The notes beneath the pieces are model-generated. The model was given only the letters and a program-made list of their open reading frames with translations. It did no database searches and had not been told where the DNA came from. A program made the position numbers and the translations under genes. From positions 243,619 to 307,618 of the forward strand of contig NW_019775479.1 of NCBI RefSeq assembly GCF_001039355.2: DNA of 64,000 nt, read 5' to 3'. Below are positions 58,114 through 64,000 of this stretch, piece by piece (the first letter of the stretch is position 1; each line of letters starts with the position of its first letter). The stretch comes from Lingula anatina. Lineage: Eukaryota; Brachiopoda; Lingulata; Lingulida; Lingulidae.

Positions 58114-58147
58114 AGCAAGGAGTTATAACAGATTATAACTCCTTGCT
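58114..58147. repeat. perfect 15-bp hairpin with 4-nt loop
   Basis: AGCAAGGAGTTATAA, loop CAGA, then the exact complement. Confidence 0.9.
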
Positions 58148-59006
58148 GTAAGTACATGTAAAAGTCACCCAGAGTTAAGAGAGTCACTGGAAACTTGCCA
58201 CTTTTATCAGCTTGTCTCTGCCATCTCCAGCATTATAATAACAGCTACACTGTAGGGTGGAAATATGCTCATAATAAAGGTGAGCTTCCCCCAGTGACCT
58301 CTCAAAGTCAGGGTGGTAAAATAACAGAATACAGTGTGACCAACTACTGCAATACAAGAGAGTATGAGCAATAATTTTGCAGTAACATCAAAATTTATTT
58401 AATGGAAAAATACACCTACAGTATAGTTAAGTAACTGTTAGCAAAACTAATGATGGCATACAGTATATCATATACAACTTGTACATGTTAATAATACATT
58501 TCCCTCAGGATTCTCCTAAGATGTTCTCCCAAGTGTATTTTCTAATGGAAGCCTTTTCTCCATAAATCACATCATACACTAGACTAGTACATGTATATAT
58601 TTAAAGTGTGTACCAGTACATGGGGCTTTCCTCTGTTTACCTGGTCAGGTCAGTTACAGAAACAAGTAAACGTGAAAGGGGTCACACGGAACTTTCAATC
58701 ACAATTATGAGCAAAACAGGTGAGGCATTTTTAACATATACGCTTGTTACTTCTGAAATAAATTTTTGTACCACTGAAAATTTCAGTGGTTTTTATTTTT
58801 TTCCACACACCCACAAACACACACACACACTACTAATAATTACATACCTTCACAGTGGTGCTATATTTGAGATGTGTTTTAAAGTTGTGTGAATGGACCA
58901 AAAGAAAACATCTTTACTTATGTTTTTTTTTAGGTTAAATGAGGTCAGGTTATAAACTGGGTAATAATTGGGAAGAACAGAGATATTAAGGTAAACTATA
59001 ATATTT

Positions 59007-59068
59007 ATTCTAGGACAGATGCCATGTATTCTAGGACAGATGCCATGTATTCTAGGACAGATGCCATG
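59007..59068. repeat. 21-bp unit repeated three times
   Basis: The unit ATTCTAGGACAGATGCCATG plus one base occurs at 59007, 59028 and 59049 without visible divergence. Confidence 0.9.
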
Positions 59069-60309
59069 GTACAATGATATCTTGAAGAATGTTTAACCTA
59101 AATTGGCCAAAACTGGGTGACACTGGAAAAACCTTTTTATCTTCAATGTATGTAAATAAAGTTCACCTTGAAATGCCCGGTTTACTATGTTTCTGAAGTT
59201 ATCAATGTCCAAATTATCACTTGTTTTTTTTAGCAATATCAAGGGTGACTTTTTTTTTTTTTTTTGTTTCCTACAAATGGCCAAATTTGCTTTCCTACAC
59301 AGTGACCAATATATAATATGATACTTTTGTCAGGGAGGGTCTAAAGCAACATTTTATCAGTGCTTTGCTAATTAGCCATCATTAAACCTTACTGTGACAC
59401 AATGCCCTGATTGTGCTAGTTGTGATGCCTGGCTCAACCAATCACAATTAAATATTAATAAAATGGTTGGAAGAAAAATATCTGGAGAGAAATTGCAACC
59501 CGACCTTTTTTCCCTTTTTTCCCCAGTCTTTGTTTTTATTTCAAAATTACTCTTCTATCTTTATGTTGCTAAATCAGAGATACTTTATCTGTTTTGGCAT
59601 AAGATCAGGATTACATCATCAAGTTAAACTAAATTTAGATGATGGTCAAGACAGGACAGTCAGGTTGTTGTCCAGATCGAAATGTCATGTCCTCAGCAAA
59701 AGTAGCAGCTGCTGTAGATGTAGAGCAAGGTGCATGTTTATCCAGTTTATGACAGTATAAGCCTGTATTTGTTTATCCAAAGATCCAGCTTACTTTCTTA
59801 ACATCTCTATCTATGACTGATTTGAGTCTTTTCAGTCTGATATGACAAGGATAAGTTTTTCTCAGCATGTTACGGAAACTGCCCAACATTCATGCTGTCC
59901 TCTTAGTGGGTCTATATCCTGTGCTTTTTGCCTCAATACCCTCCATAAACAGACAAACACACATGCATGCACACACCCACATGCATACAACATATATTTG
60001 TACAATGTGTCAACCAATCATCTAAGAATTTACAAAGGAAAGGGTGGGTTAGCATCAAGCTCTCTTGATCCAGGTCTAAGTATAACATTAAACCTTGTGT
60101 GAACAAGTCTTAGGTATATTATAATCAAAATGAAATAAACACCCAAAGGTAGTCAGTCACATATCCATGTTTGCATTGTGGATTACCACTATGTATGAGA
60201 TGAAATGATCCATAAAAAAGGTTATCTCTTCATCAGGGGTGCCTCTCTTTTGTCAACAACAAAGAACCTAGAAAATATTCTGACAAAAGAAAATATTTCT
60301 AAATGATCT

Positions 60310-60737
60310 NNNNNNNNNNNNNNNNNNNNNNNNNNNNNNNNNNNNNNNNNNNNNNNNNNNNNNNNNNNNNNNNNNNNNNNNNNNNNNNNNNNNNNNNNNN
60401 NNNNNNNNNNNNNNNNNNNNNNNNNNNNNNNNNNNNNNNNNNNNNNNNNNNNNNNNNNNNNNNNNNNNNNNNNNNNNNNNNNNNNNNNNNNNNNNNNNNN
60501 NNNNNNNNNNNNNNNNNNNNNNNNNNNNNNNNNNNNNNNNNNNNNNNNNNNNNNNNNNNNNNNNNNNNNNNNNNNNNNNNNNNNNNNNNNNNNNNNNNNN
60601 NNNNNNNNNNNNNNNNNNNNNNNNNNNNNNNNNNNNNNNNNNNNNNNNNNNNNNNNNNNNNNNNNNNNNNNNNNNNNNNNNNNNNNNNNNNNNNNNNNNN
60701 NNNNNNNNNNNNNNNNNNNNNNNNNNNNNNNNNNNNN
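60310..60737. other. assembly gap (428 N)
   Basis: An unbroken run of N. Open frames drawn across it are artefacts. Confidence 0.99.
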
Positions 60738-63700
60738 GTACCTTGTCATATATTTTATAAAAGAACAGTTACCAGACACAAAAAACTCAAAAGTATGATT
60801 ATACATACTTCACAGATCATTTTAACTTAAATCTTGCTCTCGAATTACATACGTATTAAACAAGTTTTGGGGATAAAAATGTTGCTTTAGATTTCAGGGA
60901 TTTCTCTGTCCCCAGAGCACATCACTATTTATACAATTCTTACTACTTTCTGTAGCTACTGACAAGGACTACAAAATAGCATTTTGAATTTTTCTTTTGA
61001 GGTGCACTAAACATTTTAACAATAAAAATTTCTTCCATCAATTACCCTCTTCTGGAGGTCATATCTCTGCTGAAGAAATTTAACATAAAGGCATTGTAAC
61101 ATAAGTGAAAGACTGCACTTATATACCCTTTTGTAATGCTGCATATATCTGTTAAAGGTCTGTTAAGGTTATCAAATAAGGCTATGGAAGTAAACAAACA
61201 AACAAACTGAAACCTATAAAAATAAATTCTAACTTTGGCTGAAATAAACTTATGTCTTTCAGCAATTTCCTCATCCCTAACAATTCAAAAAGGGTGTCTT
61301 ATTTATTAAAAAAAATTGTTAGCTATTCAACAAATACTTATTGAAACCAGCCCTGGTCAGCTGTTTTCAGTTTTACATAGGTCATAAACAGGGTGCGTGT
61401 CTAGTACTAACATAAACTCACATGTTCAAAAATTGCAGCATAGTTCTAGGTATGATGGCAGGCAGGAGAACAAACATATATCTAGAGCTTATAAACTAAG
61501 CTTAATTACTGTATAGGTCAAGAATATATTACCATTGGTAATGCATTCTTGATTAGATCAATGGCCACTGATCAGAAGCTTGCAAAGAAGTATCCTACCA
61601 AGAGGGGGCAACATTTTTTCAATAAAAATGTGCTTTAATTAACAATGTGGGTCAACCTCTGAGTTTAGCATGTGATACAACTGCCAGCAAACTACATAGC
61701 CTTGCAAAACAGCCCCAAGAACACCAGTAGCAGCGTACTATCTTTGTTAAAATATAACCTTAGCATATTACCATAACATTGAAAAGATTCCTTGGAAAAA
61801 ATAAGTGCCTACCTTTTTACAAATTTCCAGGTAGTGGCTCTTAGAAACAGTTATACAGTTTGGGCCTTGCACGTGAATCTATTACTCATCCCAGATTCAC
61901 TGGTGGAAATTTCCATGATATAATATAAAAATACGCAACCCCGTATGTAAATGATATGGATAATTTTCCTGTTTGATGCTGAAGCATTACTTCTGTGCAT
62001 GCAGTACGTGATGCACATTAAGCCTTAGAACACTTAGCTTGGGGGGCAGGGGGGGAGAGGGAATCTGTCTAGATTTCCCCCCTTATTTGCTTAGATAATG
62101 CAGAACTAAACATTCTCATATTATGAGATAATGCTGTCACATCAAAAATACATAAAGGTTAATTGGCAAACCCAAGGTGATGAGGTGACAGCTGCATTTA
62201 TGGGGTAAAAACTGTAATATCAATTTCAAACAGACCTCCCTCACCTGAACAGATAATAAAACTGTTAGACCACTTATTCAATCACTAAAATAAGTACAAC
62301 ATTGTGGTACAAGACTATTTTTTTGATATGATTACTTCTGATATTTCATCAGTAATAACGTGAAATAATATTTTTGTGTAATGCTTGGAGCATCATTATC
62401 AGGGGCTCATATCTTATAAACAACAAAATTCTAAACCAAATGCTGGCACCTTATTGTCGTTCACACCCTAATTGTCAACTGTGCCAAGTTTCATGATTAT
62501 GTCTCACTTAGTTGCTCAGTTACACCATAAACCGATCACCATCTCACACCAAAGCAGTGATATTGACAATTAAAGCTTTGCCACCTCATGTGCAGAAGCA
62601 AGTTTGGTGTTGAATAAAGGAGCAAAAAATAAAAGAGTTTGTGCTCTTGAAGTGTTTATTTTTAATGCAATAATATTAAGGTACAATAAGTATTTTAGGT
62701 AAACGAAAAATGTGGGGGAGAGGGGGAAGCTACTTTGCAAAATGTAAGCCTTTTTAACTTATAAAGTTATAAATCTTGAAACTATATGGAATGAGCGAAG
62801 TCTTTGAATTTTTTTAAAAAGAAGGAAGATCAGTGCATCTTGTGAAAATACCTAAATCTAATCTATATATAGCTATTGAAAAATACTATTCAATCAACCA
62901 ATCAAATCATTCATTAATCACTGATTTGTCAGAGCCATGGATGCATGCACACATACATGCATGCACACACACACACACACACACACGTGTGTGCGCACAC
63001 GCATGCACGCAGACAGAGAAGCACACATCCATGCATTCACATGTTCACAATACAATTCCTCTGAACTTAAGAATAAACCTGAAGCAAGAATGTCATATTT
63101 AATAAATGAACACCTTGGCAAGCCCCATAATTTGACCTGCATTGAATCAATTATTTTGAATGTCTTTTACTCTTGGGATTTTTTAATAGATCCCCAGTCT
63201 TACTTAGAGACATTCAATATCACCTACATGCGGAAGGATGGAGCATTAATGAAGGAACAGCTACGAAAAATATCAACAGGTGCAATAAAAATACTGCAGG
63301 TTCTGTTTACACTCAGCCCAAAGAGTACCTGCTGTGCACCTACTTCTGTAATGGGTATCAATTAATGTAAGGTTGTGCCGATTGTAAGCCAAATTACACT
63401 GATTGTACAAAGCTAAATTACAGATATTTGTTTGTGGGCTAGGATGGGGAGTTATATTAAACTTAATTTTAATTGATAATCATTAATATATATATATAAT
63501 ATTGGGCTTGGTAATACAAACATATCCATTACATAACATGTTGATTAGAGGGCCAACACTTTGTACTATTTAGTGCTCAATGAAGATATTATTATTATTA
63601 GAACTATTTTTATAATCACTAAAATCAGACACTCAAGTCAGTCTACATCACTTATGACTGCATATCTTCAATCCATTTTAACCTAATAGATACATGACTA

Positions 63701-63945
63701 CATGGCTGGTAAACTTAACATTTTTCACCTAGTGCATGTAACCATGCTGACAGTAAATAACTGGATTCTGCACTGAAAGCAAGGTGTAAGCACTTCACTT
63801 TTGCACAGGTAACAGTCAGGTGAACAAAAGTGAAGCTTTGCAACCCCACTGGAACTGTACCAACTACATGTAATTAAGTTTAAAGGTGCATAGAACTATG
63901 GCTTAAGAGTTCCCTCTGGTTCCCAACATACTCATATAATCCCTA
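60738..63945. other. gene-poor stretch
   Basis: No gene supported. A CA microsatellite lies at about 62966-62988. A 142-codon frame over it (62937-63365) starts as repeat translation and has no domain. There are no convincing exons of a neighbouring gene. Confidence 0.45.
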
Positions 63946-64000
63946 CCCTCTACCAGGGCGACTGATAGATTTTTACGGATATTCACAGATATGTCTCTAG
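63946..64000 (+). mobile_element. MITE family 2, copy cut by the window end
   Basis: It begins CCCTCTACCAGGGCGACTG after a TA and follows the family interior (GATATTCACAGATATG) to the last base of the window. Confidence 0.8.

Larger units (their letters stand above)
57876..60309. other. gene-poor stretch before the large gap
   Basis: No gene supported. Contents are a perfect hairpin (58114-58147) and a 21-bp triple repeat (59007-59068). CA and T runs account for the low-complexity frames. Confidence 0.5.

Noticed and set aside
62937-63365. 142-codon frame, with a possible exon at about 63191-63280
   Set aside because: The first third is CA-repeat translation; acceptor and donor are present but the peptide matches nothing I know.
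1-64000. tRNA, rRNA or CRISPR arrays
   Set aside because: Reading both strands by eye, I saw no cloverleaf B-box, rRNA core or spacer-repeat array. A dedicated tRNA scan would be needed to exclude tRNAs.

Overview
The window reads as nuclear DNA of a marine invertebrate animal. Genes are sparse and split by GT-AG introns, the background is AT-rich with many microsatellites, and several families of short inverted-repeat transposons are scattered through it. The gene set fits an amphioxus-like or other marine deuterostome genome (lineage inferred, not proven): a secreted LRR protein, an LRR-Roc-COR protein ending in a CARD, a two-exon defensin-like peptide and a glycine-type SLC6 transporter. 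The sequence is a scaffold: N runs lie at 31673-31863 and 60310-60737, and single Ns at 27256, 29727, 41845 and 44830 behave like contig joins.

Layout. 1-6467 holds no gene I can support, only one MITE and repeats. 6468-7643 (-) is an intronless LRR protein with a signal peptide. 7644-27534 is a long gene-poor stretch with MITEs, a perfect hairpin at 9901-9941 and a 61-bp tandem duplication at 25709-25830. 27257-29726 is a separate contig carrying an orphan exon with three PPxY motifs (27535-27887), a MITE nested inside another MITE, and one end of a GGGGAGACC transposon. It sits between two nearly identical copies of a 585-bp sequence, so its placement is doubtful. A complete copy of the transposon occupies 30784-32173.

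32683-35850 (+) is the most interesting gene: leucine-rich repeats, a Roc GTPase domain, a COR domain and, on a second exon, a CARD. Its reading frame is broken by one TAA (33217-33219) inside the LRR block. About 1.1 kb downstream on the same strand, 36949-37502 encodes an 80-residue secreted six-cysteine peptide with a beta-defensin-like order of cysteines. An intracellular ROCO-CARD protein beside a probable antimicrobial peptide suggests an innate-immune neighbourhood (inference).

40337-55534 (-) is a 15-exon SLC6 transporter of 721 residues, closest in motifs to glycine/neutral amino acid transporters (SLC6A9/A5/A14 type). Its intron between exons 13 and 14 contains another doubtful contig (41846-44829) with an unrelated TPR exon. 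At 55912-57873, next to the first SLC6 exon, lies a candidate 1.96-kb TA-flanked inverted-repeat element. It holds an unrecognised coiled-coil ORF split by a nested MITE, and four RFX/X-box-like 14-mers. 57876-64000 holds repeats and a gap but no gene I can support.
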